From: Pollutibacter soli
Lineage (GTDB): Bacteria; Bacteroidota; Bacteroidia; Chitinophagales; Chitinophagaceae
Direction of reading: 5' to 3'
Assembly (NCBI GenBank): GCA_029269725.1
Contig: JARJHS010000001.1
Coordinates: 310,001 to 374,000 of the forward strand
DNA: 64,000 bases
Shown one piece after another: positions 46,678-55,337 of this stretch (position 1 is the first letter of the stretch; each line of letters opens with the position of its first letter). The notes beneath the pieces are model-generated. The model was not told the DNA's origin. It saw only the letters and a list, made by a program, of their open reading frames with translations, and made no database searches. Position numbers and translations under genes: made by a program.

Positions 46678-47349
46678 ATGTCAGTAAATCTTGAAAATTT
46701 TCATTCGATTCAGCGGTTGGTGTCAGCTCACAACGCAACACTTGTGGCTGTATCCAAGATCAAACCGGTTTCAGATATTAAAGCATTATACAACCAGGGG
46801 CAATTGGACTTCGGCGAAAATTATGTGCAGGAACTGGATGATAAAGTCCGCCAGCTGCCCGGAGACATTCGCTGGCATTTTATAGGACATCTGCAATCAA
46901 ACAAAGTGAAATACATCGCGCCATATGTGCATCTCGTTCATGGTGTGGATAGTATTAAATTGTTGCAGACCATCGACAAGGAAGGCAGAAAAATAAACCG
47001 GAAGATCAAATGTCTTCTGCAGGTGCATGTTGCGCAGGAAGAAACCAAATTCGGGTTTTCAAAAGACGAAGTATTACAGGCATTAGCCCAGTGGCAGAAC
47101 ACAAAAACGGCATTCGCGGAAATCTGTGGTATCATGGGGATGGCTAGTTTTACGGAAGATGAAATACAGCTTCGTCACGAATTCCGATTATTGAAATCAA
47201 TTTTTGACGAAGTGAGAAATCATTATTTTAAAGATGTTGATCATTTTGACACACTGTCCATGGGAATGAGCGGAGATTACAAAATCGCTCTTGAGGAAGG
47301 TAGTACCATGATCAGGGTCGGGAGTTTGTTGTTTGGAAGCAGAAACTAA
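46678..47349 (+). CDS. YggS-family PLP homeostasis protein
   Basis: 223 residues from ATG 46678 (a TTG at 46666 lies within the permease gene). The PLP lysine is in LVAVSKIKPVSDI, followed by FGENYVQELDDK, WHFIGHLQSNKVKYI, VHGVDSIKLL and GMSGDYKIALEEGSTMIRVGS. These are all diagnostic for the PLPBP/YggS TIM-barrel family, which buffers pyridoxal phosphate. The fit with the ABC operon upstream is positional only. Confidence 0.93.
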   Translation: MSVNLENFHSIQRLVSAHNATLVAVSKIKPVSDIKALYNQGQLDFGENYVQELDDKVRQLPGDIRWHFIGHLQSNKVKYIAPYVHLVHGVDSIKLLQTIDKEGRKINRKIKCLLQVHVAQEETKFGFSKDEVLQALAQWQNTKTAFAEICGIMGMASFTEDEIQLRHEFRLLKSIFDEVRNHYFKDVDHFDTLSMGMSGDYKIALEEGSTMIRVGSLLFGSRN

Positions 47350-47580
47350 TTCTTTCAATTAATGCGGGCTATAATTTTAAGACATCAATTGAGATCAGTC
47401 CGGTGCTCAATTTGTACATCTCCTTAATTCGTGAATCTTATTTCAAATTCAGGTATTATATAATTCACAACTGGTAGCCGGTAAGGTGGTAAAACCGGAA
47501 AAGAGACGGGAATTTTTCTACAAACCTCCCATTTTTGAAATAAGAAATTATCACTAGGTAATAGCCGGTTTAAGCAAACA
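47350..47580. other. Intergenic stretch with no recognised gene
   Basis: Between convergent yggS and the TonB receptor, ahead of the terminator at 47581. The DNA is AT-rich with a small CCGGT-flanked inverted repeat (about 47477-47499). Nothing coding was supported. Confidence 0.5.
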
Positions 47581-47610
47581 AAAAAAGCACGGATTAAGTC
47601 CATGCTTTTT
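47581..47610 (-). terminator. Hairpin after the TonB-dependent receptor
   Basis: GCACGGA and TCCATGC pair with one mismatch around TTAAG, flanked by an A run on one side and a T run on the other. On the minus strand it ends in TTTTTTTG. It is 59 nt past the receptor stop. Confidence 0.7.
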
Positions 47611-47668
47611 GTAATGACGTGAGAAATATTAATTAGCAAAAACATCCTGATTTTTAATTCCATTATTA

Positions 47669-50215
47669 TCAGAAACCATAGCGAACGGTAAAACCCCATG
47701 TACGTGGATCTCCCAAAACAGATGCGTACTGACCATTATTTCCGCTGGCGATAAGGAGTTGTTCGTGGTAATCTTTATTAAATAAATTCCTTGACCATAC
47801 GAATAAAGACAGCCCGGCATTCACTCGGAATCCGATTCTTGCGTTGATGGTGGCATAGCCTGGAATGTTCAGGTATGCAGAAGGCGTTGCACTGGATGAA
47901 AATTCAGAACGGAAATAAGCATCTGCGGCAATAAAGAACCGGGTTGTATTTCCTAATAATACGGCCGGAGTGATATATTCACCTCCAAATGAGCCAGCCC
48001 ATTCGGATATTCCAGGCAGTCTTCCACCTGAGATGTCCTTGAAGGCAACCTGCTTTCCATCTACTGTAAGACCTGTTTCCTCCAGTGGTAATGGCGCATT
48101 GGTGAACTTCACATATTTACCATCGGTGTACGATAATGCACCGAAGAATGTAAAATGTTTACCAGCCTGCAAATTAGCATCTACCTCAACTCCACGTACT
48201 CTTACTTTTTCTGCATTCGCGAGATATCCGCGGTTTACCCCTACCTCAGGTGATTGAACCTGTGTCTGATAATCCTTAATGTCAGTATTATACAGTGTAA
48301 CGTTAAAAGTAAAGTCGCGGGTAAAGGTGGATTTAATACCCGCTTCAAAATGTTGCACATTTTCCGGATTCAAGACAGCGAGATCCAGAGCAGGTTGGCC
48401 ATTAACCGTTGGAAGCCCCGCCACATTTACGCCAACAGGCTTATAGCTTGTCGAGAAGGTTACAAAGGCATTGATCTTCGAATTTGGTTTATAAGCTGCG
48501 GTGATATTATATGTCAGATGATTTTCATCAGCATCTGCCTCATATGCCTGATCTGAATATACCAGGGCTTTCAAAGCTAACAGATCCGGGTCATTGGTTT
48601 GTAGGCCACCGTAGGTTTTCCGGTTATAAATAACATCTTTCTTGTCGTAATTAAATCGCAGACCCGGAATGATATGAAATCCATTTCCGATTTCCCAATC
48701 AACATTCGCGAAAACAGCAGCACTGAGCGACTTAATAGAAGATCTGGTATTTATTCCATAACCTTCAAAAAGTCCGGGTGTCTGCCACTTGGAACTGGTC
48801 GTACTTTGGGAAAATCTCCAGGTAGCTGTTCCGGATTCTTCTACACCAAATGGGTTGGTTTTAACTTCCTGCCCAAGAAAAAACAAACCTGCAACGCCAC
48901 TCAGTTTATCTGAGATCTGTCCTGCATACCTGAACTCCTGTGAATATTGATTGTGCCTGGAGTAATTGGCTGACCGTGCCAGAGATTCTAATCCGGTAAA
49001 GTCGCGATCATTTGATGGATCCCAAATCCAGTAACGCCAAGCTGTAGTGGAAGTTAATGTACCAGGTCCGATTTTAGAATCAATATTCAGCGAAACACCA
49101 CCCAGATCATTTCCCGAATTCCAGGGTGAATCATGATCAACTAATCTGTCAAATGGATTTAATGTTGGGAGCGTATAATTCAGATCGGAAATGATGGCAT
49201 TAAACTGACGGTATGCTGCACGCTTGGTTTGCACCACACCAGCAATCACCTGGGCATAACCGTTAGGTCTTTGCCGGCTGAAATCTCCCGATAATATAAT
49301 TGAAGTTTTTTCAGATGCTTTATACAGGATCTGCGCCTTAGCTCCAAGATTATTCAGGTCGTTCAGATATTTCTGCGTGCGTTGGTTATAAATCAGGCCA
49401 TCACGTTGAGTTCCTGAAAAAGAAAACCGTCCCGCAATTTTCTTTGTAAGCGCACCTGTTACAGACGCCTTTGCCTGGATAAATCCATAGTTCCCGCCAC
49501 TGATTTCGAAATTTCCACCCGACTTAAAAGTAGGTTTTCGCGTTGTGATATTGAAAGCTCCGGCAGTAGTGTTTTTGCCAAACAAAGTTCCCTGAGGTCC
49601 GCGCAGTACTTCAACCTGCTCAATATCTATAAAATCAAGTGTTGCAGCGGCCGGACGCGCATTGTACACACCATCGATATAAATTCCTACCCCGGGATCA
49701 ACACCGTCATTTGTTAAGCCAAATGAAGAACCCAAACCCCGGATACTCAAACCGGTATTCCGAGGATTGGAAGTATATAACTGAACTGACGGAATTAGTT
49801 CTTTTACTCGATTCACATTGAAAGAGCCCGAATTGTCGATTTGCGCTCCACCAATAACGCTGATGGGTATGGGCACTTCCTGCAAAACTTCACGACGACG
49901 ACGTGACGTGATTACTATTGTGTCCCTTTGAAAAAGTGCCTGGAGTCGGATCACAATATCGCTCGTATTTCCAGCCTTGATAACTTTCTCTTCAGCATCG
50001 AATCCAGCAAAAGATACGACAAGGGTAACAGGGAACTTATCAATACCATTAATCGCAAAATACCCTGCGGAGTCTGCTGTGGTTCCAATATTTGTATTTT
50101 TTACAAGGATACTTGCAAAAGGAATTCCGCTGTTGCCACTGACTACACGGCCCGTAATCTGCGCCGATACAAAGAAAGGAAAGAATAATAAAGTAAGAAG
50201 TGTAACTCGTTTCAT
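47669..50215 (-). CDS. TonB-dependent outer-membrane receptor
   Basis: 848 residues from ATG 50215, which is directly followed by a signal peptide (MKRVTLLTLLFFPFFVSAQ); in-frame ATGs at 50239 and 50374 extend it without homology. Domains: carboxypeptidase-regulatory sandwich (ITGRVVSGNSGIPFASILVK), plug (VNRVKELIPSVQLYTSNPR, SIRGLGSSFGLTNDG, RGPQGTLFGKNTTAGAFNI) and a 22-strand barrel ending in GFTVRYGF. The barrel resembles siderophore or small-molecule receptors (AGIKSTFTRDFTFNVTLYNT). No SusD or FecR partner adjoins. Repeated AGTCTA inverted repeats sit just upstream. Confidence 0.93.
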   Translation of the reverse strand: MKRVTLLTLLFFPFFVSAQITGRVVSGNSGIPFASILVKNTNIGTTADSAGYFAINGIDKFPVTLVVSFAGFDAEEKVIKAGNTSDIVIRLQALFQRDTIVITSRRRREVLQEVPIPISVIGGAQIDNSGSFNVNRVKELIPSVQLYTSNPRNTGLSIRGLGSSFGLTNDGVDPGVGIYIDGVYNARPAAATLDFIDIEQVEVLRGPQGTLFGKNTTAGAFNITTRKPTFKSGGNFEISGGNYGFIQAKASVTGALTKKIAGRFSFSGTQRDGLIYNQRTQKYLNDLNNLGAKAQILYKASEKTSIILSGDFSRQRPNGYAQVIAGVVQTKRAAYRQFNAIISDLNYTLPTLNPFDRLVDHDSPWNSGNDLGGVSLNIDSKIGPGTLTSTTAWRYWIWDPSNDRDFTGLESLARSANYSRHNQYSQEFRYAGQISDKLSGVAGLFFLGQEVKTNPFGVEESGTATWRFSQSTTSSKWQTPGLFEGYGINTRSSIKSLSAAVFANVDWEIGNGFHIIPGLRFNYDKKDVIYNRKTYGGLQTNDPDLLALKALVYSDQAYEADADENHLTYNITAAYKPNSKINAFVTFSTSYKPVGVNVAGLPTVNGQPALDLAVLNPENVQHFEAGIKSTFTRDFTFNVTLYNTDIKDYQTQVQSPEVGVNRGYLANAEKVRVRGVEVDANLQAGKHFTFFGALSYTDGKYVKFTNAPLPLEETGLTVDGKQVAFKDISGGRLPGISEWAGSFGGEYITPAVLLGNTTRFFIAADAYFRSEFSSSATPSAYLNIPGYATINARIGFRVNAGLSLFVWSRNLFNKDYHEQLLIASGNNGQYASVLGDPRTWGFTVRYGF

Positions 50216-50243
50216 TAATGCAGTTTTGGAATTTTCCATAATA

Positions 50244-50264
50244 AGTCTAGTATTCTGGTAGACT
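50244..50264. promoter_or_regulatory. Operator-like inverted repeat AGTCTA-N9-TAGACT
   Basis: Perfect 6-bp arms 29 bp before the chosen receptor ATG. A weaker copy (AGTCTA-N9-TGGACA) is at 50403-50423 and the AGTCTA word recurs at 50653-50658. This suggests a dimeric repressor, but none is encoded nearby. Confidence 0.5.
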
Positions 50265-50402
50265 ATAAAGTCAAAAAATTTTACTTCTTTAGTTAAGGAA
50301 TTAACAACATCGGACTGTTGATCCATTTTCTGTGCAACAATTTTGAGCCTGCTGAATTTTGACTGTTGTTTCAAATGTGCCTTGCTGCATTGGATAAAGT
50401 TT

Positions 50403-50423
50403 AGTCTAGTAATTTAGTGGACA
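50403..50423. promoter_or_regulatory. Second operator-like site AGTCTA-N9-TGGACA
   Basis: Same left arm and same 9-bp spacer as the site at 50244, with 4 of 6 matches in the right arm. It lies in the receptor-59-aa gene intergenic region. Confidence 0.35.
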
Positions 50424-50648
50424 AAACTATGAAAGGAATTTATTGCTTCCAAAAAAAATCTGAAACTTATAGATTTAACCACTGGAAAATGCGGGTGTTG
50501 TATTGTTTTTGGTTCAGGTTTGGGTGTTTATAAAAAAGTAAAAAAGGTGATAGCAACGAAGCATACAAATCTAAAAATCCCGGAAACCAGGTAAAAGTGT
50601 CTTTTATTTTAACATGAAATTTGCGATCACACAACTGTTTTTATACTA

Positions 50649-50670
50649 TTACAGTCTAGGTATACTGTAA
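50649..50670. promoter_or_regulatory. Inverted repeat TTACAGT-N8-ACTGTAA
   Basis: Perfect 7-bp arms 13 bp before ATG 50683. The spacer contains CTAGGTAT, so the AGTCTAG word is shared with the two upstream sites. It is probably an operator or a -7 region feature of the 59-aa/SPFH operon. Confidence 0.45.
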
Positions 50671-50682
50671 CAAATTTTTCAA

Positions 50683-50862
50683 ATGAAAGCCTTTATCATA
50701 TTTGGTAAGTGCCTGTTATTCATTGTGCTTACTACTGTAAATGTGGAATTCCTGATCAACAGGAGCAGCAGTACATTCCTGACTCTTCTGGCAATTGCAG
50801 TTGAAATGTTCCTGATTTATATTTTGATTGTTCCATTGATTAGAAAACTTATAAGATCATGA
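50683..50862 (+). CDS. 59-residue two-helix membrane protein coupled to the SPFH gene
   Basis: ATG 50683 to TGA 50862. The product has two strongly hydrophobic segments (LLFIVLTTVNVEFLI and TFLTLLAIAVEMFLIYILIV) separated by a short polar turn (NRSSS), and a basic C-terminus (PLIRKLIRS). Its stop overlaps the ATG of the SPFH gene as ATGA, the classic sign of coupled translation. Reading frame, composition and coupling support a real gene. No known family was recognised. It may be a partner or anchor of the SPFH protein. Confidence 0.7.
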   Translation: MKAFIIFGKCLLFIVLTTVNVEFLINRSSSTFLTLLAIAVEMFLIYILIVPLIRKLIRS

Positions 50863-51773
50863 TAACCATTGCATTTATTGTTTTTACTGTCATTCTCGCG
50901 ATTTTGTATATCCGGAGGCACCTCCAAACCGGCAAATTGCCGGGGTCAAAATTGTTTGTCGCCATACTGATTGTCGTGATAGGCTTTGTAGTCGCGGCTG
51001 CGCAACCGTTTATACTGGAAAGGGTAGATGCCGGTCATGTGGGTATCAAAGTAAATCTTACCGGTGATAATCGTGGTATCAGCAAATTCGAATACAAAAC
51101 AGGATGGGTAATTATAAACACCTGGGTGAGCAAACTTTATGAGTTCCCGACTTTCCAGCAGCATATAGATTATCCGGAGCAATCGGTAATTACAAAGGGT
51201 GGTTTTTCAGCGGTGATTAAACCTTCTTTCAACTATTCACTGAAACCTGGCGATATCGGTGATATGTTTTCCAACCTGCGCCTGGATGTAAAACAAATCG
51301 AGCAACAGTGGTTGCAGACCGCAATTGTAGGGACAGTGAACGACGTTGCAAACAAATGGGCCGTTGATGATATCTTCAACGAAAGGGAACGTTTCGAGAG
51401 TGATATCGTAGCTGAAGCCAATCGTCGTGTATCAAAATGGTTTGTGATTTCGCAGCTGAGAACAAACATCGTTCCGCCTGCTGCATTGCAGCAGAGTATT
51501 GAAGCGAAGACACAGGCGATCCAGGAAGTTCAGGTAGCAGAAAACCAGGCTAAAGTAGCCATAGCTGAAGGTGAGAGAAAAATTGCAAAAGCTCGTGCTG
51601 ACAGTGCAGCCAAGGTAATCGAAGCTGCCGGTGAAGCAGAATCCATCAGGAGAAAACAATTAACGTTGAGCGCGTTGTACATTGAATATATCAAAGCAGA
51701 AAAATGGGATGGCAAACTCCCGACCGTTCAGAGCGGTACAGGTAGCGGAATGATCTTTCAGTTGCCTAAGTAA
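50859..51773 (+). CDS. SPFH-domain (prohibitin-like) membrane protein
   Basis: 304 residues. There is a short N-terminal segment (FIVFTVILAILYI), a second hydrophobic stretch (LFVAILIVVIGFVVAAAQPF), then an SPFH/Band-7 domain (ERVDAGHVGIKVNLTGDN to about 200) and a coiled-coil, charge-rich helix (AENQAKVAIAEGERKIAKAR). Prohibitin-type proteins form ring assemblies on the inner membrane that scaffold proteases or define lipid domains. No FtsH gene is adjacent. Translation is coupled to the 59-residue gene upstream. Confidence 0.9.
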   Translation: MITIAFIVFTVILAILYIRRHLQTGKLPGSKLFVAILIVVIGFVVAAAQPFILERVDAGHVGIKVNLTGDNRGISKFEYKTGWVIINTWVSKLYEFPTFQQHIDYPEQSVITKGGFSAVIKPSFNYSLKPGDIGDMFSNLRLDVKQIEQQWLQTAIVGTVNDVANKWAVDDIFNERERFESDIVAEANRRVSKWFVISQLRTNIVPPAALQQSIEAKTQAIQEVQVAENQAKVAIAEGERKIAKARADSAAKVIEAAGEAESIRRKQLTLSALYIEYIKAEKWDGKLPTVQSGTGSGMIFQLPK

Positions 51774-51888
51774 GTTGAAAGTTGAATGCCTGCCTGCCGG
51801 CATAGGCAGGTTGAAAGTTTAAAGTCAGAACAGCCGTAGCACCTAACATAAAACACAGTGAAGATTTTTTGAATTTGGAGCGGGTAAC

Positions 51889-51923
51889 AAAAAAAGAATC
51901 GTCGTAGTGGCGATTCTTTTTTT
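51889..51923. terminator. Bidirectional intrinsic terminator
   Basis: AAAAAAAGAATCG and CGATTCTTTTTTT pair fully around a 9-nt loop, with a run of T on the plus exit. Confidence 0.88.
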
Positions 51924-52058
51924 TTGTTAGTATCGATCATCGTTCATCGTTGTTAGTTGTTCGTTCATAGTGAGGAGAGCCGAATTTCTAAGTTAACAAA
52001 GAGACTCAACTTATTTACTTTTTATCCGAAGAAGGAAGCACTATAAACAGGCCAGGCT

Positions 52059-52086
52059 TACATTTAACGTTCAAGGTTGAACGTAA
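52059..52086. repeat. AACGTT-type inverted repeat
   Basis: TTTAACGTTCAAGGTTGAACGTAA is an imperfect palindrome of the same family as 710-729. Confidence 0.6.
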
Positions 52087-52094
52087 GGACCTCC

Positions 52095-53393
52095 TTACTT
52101 CTTACTATAATCAAATACCATCTGGCAAAACGCCTTCACACCAACATCCAGCATACTGTCATCAATATAAAAATCAGGCGTATGGTGTGGTGCCACTTTT
52201 GAAACATCCTGACCCTTCGGCATACCTCCGAGGTTAAAGAAAAATGCAGGCGCTTTCTCTCCGAAAAAAGAAAAGTCCTCCGCGCCGGTCGTCCACCGGG
52301 ATTCACTTACATTTTCTTTACCAGCGGCACTGACAAGAGATGGAATTAATAAACTGACCAGTGCAGGATCGTTATAAGTAACAAGTGTTTTTGTTTCAAT
52401 TTCCACTTCGACCTGGGCGCCCCAGGATTCACCGATTTTTTTTGCCACGTGCCTGATTTTTTCGTGTACACCTTTCTGCATTTTGCTATCAAGTGTACGG
52501 ATCGTTCCTTCCAGTACAGCTTCTTCGGGAATTATATTGCTTCGGACGCCACTGTGAAATTTTGCAACCGTAATTACTACCGGCGCTTTCGTCAGATCTT
52601 CCTGCCGGCTGACGATGGTTTGAAGATTATTTACGATTTGTGTGCCCACAATAATCGGATCTATGCCTGTCCAGGGTGATGATCCATGGGTTTGCTTTCC
52701 CCTCACTTTAATAGTGAACCAATCTGACGAAGCCATAAAGGCGCCTGGTTTATATGTTACTTTTCCCACTTCCAGACCGGAAGAAATATGCAGGCCCAGT
52801 ATAGCATCCACCTTCGGGTTTTCCATTACTCCTTCTTTTATCATCAGAGGAGCACCCCCTTCTTCATCACCGGGAGGACCTTCTTCTGAAGGCTGAAAAA
52901 TAAACTTCACTGTTCCCGGTACCTCATTTTTCATCTTGCTTAACACTTCTGCTGTACCCATCAGGATAGCAATGTGCGTATCATGACCACAGGCATGCAT
53001 CACCGGTACATTCTGGCCGAGATAGTCAGCGGTAACAACTGATTTAAATGGAATATCGACGCGTTCTTTTACAGGAAGTGCATCTATATCTGCCCTGAGT
53101 GCAATTACCGGTCCCGGTTTTCCACCTTTGAGTAATGCAACCACACCTGTTTTCGCCACACCTGTTTTCACTTCAAGCCCCAGGTTTTGTAAATGTTTAG
53201 CGATGTAAGCCATTGTATTCACTTCGCGATTACCCAGTTCGGGGTTTTGGTGGATATACCGCCGCCATTCAATCACTTTTGATTCCACCGCAGTAGCCTG
53301 CTGGCTGATCAGGGACGTGATCCTGTTCTGCTGCGCCATGAGAAAGGAAAAGGAAAATGAACAAGCAATCATGAGCATCAGAAGTCTTTGCAT
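52095..53393 (-). CDS. M20 family metallo-amidohydrolase
   Basis: 432 residues from ATG 53393, where a signal peptide begins (MQRLLMLMIACSFSFSFLMA); the frame extends to 53516 through repeat DNA. Motifs: RYIHQNPELGNRE, LRADIDALPV, MHACGHDTHIAILMG with the metal ligands, SEEGPPGDEEGG and GAEDFSFF. It belongs to the hippurate hydrolase/IAA-amino-acid hydrolase branch and probably cleaves N-acyl amino acids in the periplasm. It is convergent with the SPFH gene and divergent from the ABC-F gene. Confidence 0.92.
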   Translation of the reverse strand: MQRLLMLMIACSFSFSFLMAQQNRITSLISQQATAVESKVIEWRRYIHQNPELGNREVNTMAYIAKHLQNLGLEVKTGVAKTGVVALLKGGKPGPVIALRADIDALPVKERVDIPFKSVVTADYLGQNVPVMHACGHDTHIAILMGTAEVLSKMKNEVPGTVKFIFQPSEEGPPGDEEGGAPLMIKEGVMENPKVDAILGLHISSGLEVGKVTYKPGAFMASSDWFTIKVRGKQTHGSSPWTGIDPIIVGTQIVNNLQTIVSRQEDLTKAPVVITVAKFHSGVRSNIIPEEAVLEGTIRTLDSKMQKGVHEKIRHVAKKIGESWGAQVEVEIETKTLVTYNDPALVSLLIPSLVSAAGKENVSESRWTTGAEDFSFFGEKAPAFFFNLGGMPKGQDVSKVAPHHTPDFYIDDSMLDVGVKAFCQMVFDYSKK

Positions 53394-53633
53394 GTTGTTT
53401 TTTTTCGGAAAATAAGGGAAAAGAGGCAAAAGGCAAGAGGCAAAAGACAAAAGAGAACAGCCGGAGGAGGATGATGGCGAATGCGCAGAGGATTGGGTAG
53501 AGCTTATTTCAGGCAACAGGCAATTGATAGCGTTCAGTTAGTCCTTATATCTTCCTGTTTCTGTTTTTGTTTCTTTCTTCATTTTCAATCAGGTTTTTAT
53601 GAATTGATTTGCTGCCTGCTGCCTGTTTTCCCC
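53394..53633. repeat. Word-repeat region between the M20 and ABC-F genes
   Basis: Near the M20 start are AAAAGAGGCAAAAGGCAAG and AGACAAAAGAG; further on are CTTCCTGTTTCTGTTTTTG and GCTGCCTGCTGCCTG. The latter words are the reverse complement or a repeat of those at 31881-32038. Open frames here come from the repeats. Confidence 0.6.
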
Positions 53634-53664
53634 TTGGTCTGCTGCCTGAAAAGACCTAACTTTG
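53634..53664 (+). promoter_or_regulatory. Promoter of the ABC-F gene
   Basis: TTG at 53634-53636, a 20-nt spacer, and TAACTTTG at 53657-53664, about 50 nt before ATG 53715. This supports the start at 53715 rather than the longer open frame. Confidence 0.6.
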
Positions 53665-53714
53665 CACGCTTTCCGAGGAGCTGTTCCCGGAGCAAAAAAA
53701 TTCAGGAAAAAAAT

Positions 53715-55337
53715 ATGTTAAGCGCAAGGAATATTACCCTGGCATATGGCAAAAGGGTGTTGTTTGATGAAGTCAATATCAATTTCGTAAAAGGAAATTG
53801 CTATGGTGTGATCGGAGCCAATGGTGCAGGCAAAAGTACTTTTTTGAAAATATTAAGTGGCGAAATTGAACCCAACAAAGGTTCTGTGGAAATTACACCT
53901 GGGGAACGGATGGCTATCCTGAAACAGAATCAGTTTGAATTTGACGAGCAAACTGTTTTGAACACAGTTTTGATGGGCCATAAGAAAATGTGGGAAGTAA
54001 TGCAGGAGAGAGAAAAAATCTATTCTCTTGCCGATTTTTCGGAAGAAGATGGTATTCGTGCGGGTGAACTGGAAGCTGAATTTGGTGAAATGGGTGGATA
54101 TACTGCCGACAGCGACGCCGCAACAATGATCAGCAACCTCGGCATCTCTGAAGATTTTCATTACAGTTTAATGAAAGATATCCCCTCGAATCTGAAGGTA
54201 CGTGTGCTGCTGGCGCAGGCGCTTTTTGGAAACCCGGATATCCTGTTGCTGGATGAGCCTACCAACGGTCTCGATCTGGAAACAATCAGCTGGCTGGAGA
54301 ATTTCCTCGCTGATTATGAAAATATCGTTTTGGTGGTGAGTCACGATCGTCACTTTCTGGATGCTGTTTGTACTCACGTTGCTGATGTTGATAAACAAAA
54401 GATCAAGATCTATACCGGTAACTATACTTTCTGGTATGAATCATCCCAGTTGATGGCAAGACAGCTATCGGACAGAAACAAGAAAACGGAAGACAAACGT
54501 GCTGCATTACTGGAGTTCATTGCACGATTCAGCGCTAACGCGTCGAAATCAAAACAGGCAACTTCAAGAAAGAAGGCCCTGGAAAAACTTACCATCGAAG
54601 AGATTCAGCCTTCAAACAGAAAATATCCTGGTATTATTTTTCAGCCTCAGCGTGAAGTTGGCAACCAGATTCTGAATGTAGAAAACCTGAAGAAATCTGT
54701 TGATGGCCGTAAACTTTTTGATAAAGTTAGTTTCAGTGTAAACAAAGGCGATAAGATCGCTTTTGTGAGCAAGGATCCATTAGCGGTATCCAATTTCTTC
54801 GACATCATTAATAGTGAAACTGAAGCTGACGGCGGAAAGGTTGAATGGGGTACTACTATAACAAAAGCTTATCTTCCGGTGGAGAACAACAAATTTTTCA
54901 CAACAACACTTAATCTGCTGGAATGGTTACGTCAATATGTACCCGCGAATGTGACAGATGCAGATGAGCCTTTCCTTCGTGGTTTCCTTGGCAAAATGCT
55001 TTTCAGTGGTGATGATATCATGAAGAAAACTTCAGTACTGAGTGGAGGAGAAAAAGTTCGTTGTATGATCAGCAGGATGATGTTGCAAAATCCCAACCTG
55101 ATTATACTCGATCAGCCAACCAACCACCTTGATCTCGAAAGCATCCAGAGCTTCAACGATGGTTGTATTACTTTCCCCGGCATCGTACTGTTGTCATCGC
55201 ATGACCATACCTTCATGCAGACAGTTGCCAATCGTGTAATCGAGCTTACACCCAACGGCATCATCGACAGACTGATGACGTTCGATGAATACCTTGAAGA
55301 TGAAAGAGTGAAGTTTTTAAGGCAGGAAATGTATTAA
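53715..55337 (+). CDS. ABC-F protein, YbiT-like, with one degenerate ATP site
   Basis: 540 residues from ATG 53715. NBD1 has a normal Walker A (GANGAGKST, 34-42) and Walker B with catalytic Glu (LLLDEPTNGLD, Glu181), but its signature is degenerate (IPSNLKVR, 156-163), as in E. coli YbiT. NBD2 has a normal signature (LSGGEK, 442-447) yet no Walker A (AFVSKDPLA, 349-357), and its Walker B Glu is Gln467 (ILDQPTNHLD). One composite site (NBD1 Walker motifs plus NBD2 signature) is intact and the other is lost on both sides. There are no transmembrane segments. ABC-F proteins act on ribosomes; the exact role is unknown. Confidence 0.92.
   Translation: MLSARNITLAYGKRVLFDEVNINFVKGNCYGVIGANGAGKSTFLKILSGEIEPNKGSVEITPGERMAILKQNQFEFDEQTVLNTVLMGHKKMWEVMQEREKIYSLADFSEEDGIRAGELEAEFGEMGGYTADSDAATMISNLGISEDFHYSLMKDIPSNLKVRVLLAQALFGNPDILLLDEPTNGLDLETISWLENFLADYENIVLVVSHDRHFLDAVCTHVADVDKQKIKIYTGNYTFWYESSQLMARQLSDRNKKTEDKRAALLEFIARFSANASKSKQATSRKKALEKLTIEEIQPSNRKYPGIIFQPQREVGNQILNVENLKKSVDGRKLFDKVSFSVNKGDKIAFVSKDPLAVSNFFDIINSETEADGGKVEWGTTITKAYLPVENNKFFTTTLNLLEWLRQYVPANVTDADEPFLRGFLGKMLFSGDDIMKKTSVLSGGEKVRCMISRMMLQNPNLIILDQPTNHLDLESIQSFNDGCITFPGIVLLSSHDHTFMQTVANRVIELTPNGIIDRLMTFDEYLEDERVKFLRQEMY

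Larger units (their letters stand above)
51774..52094. other. 321-bp intergenic region: terminator and repeats, no gene
   Basis: Between the convergent SPFH and M20 genes. It has the CCTGCCTGCCGGCATA word (51789-51804), a hairpin terminator at 51889-51923, TTCATCGTTGTTAGTTG-type repeats near 51940, and the AACGTT-type inverted repeat at 52059-52086. Confidence 0.65.

Noticed and set aside
53481-53714. N-terminal extension of the ABC-F frame
   Set aside because: It runs through word-repeat DNA and the promoter; conserved sequence starts at ATG 53715.
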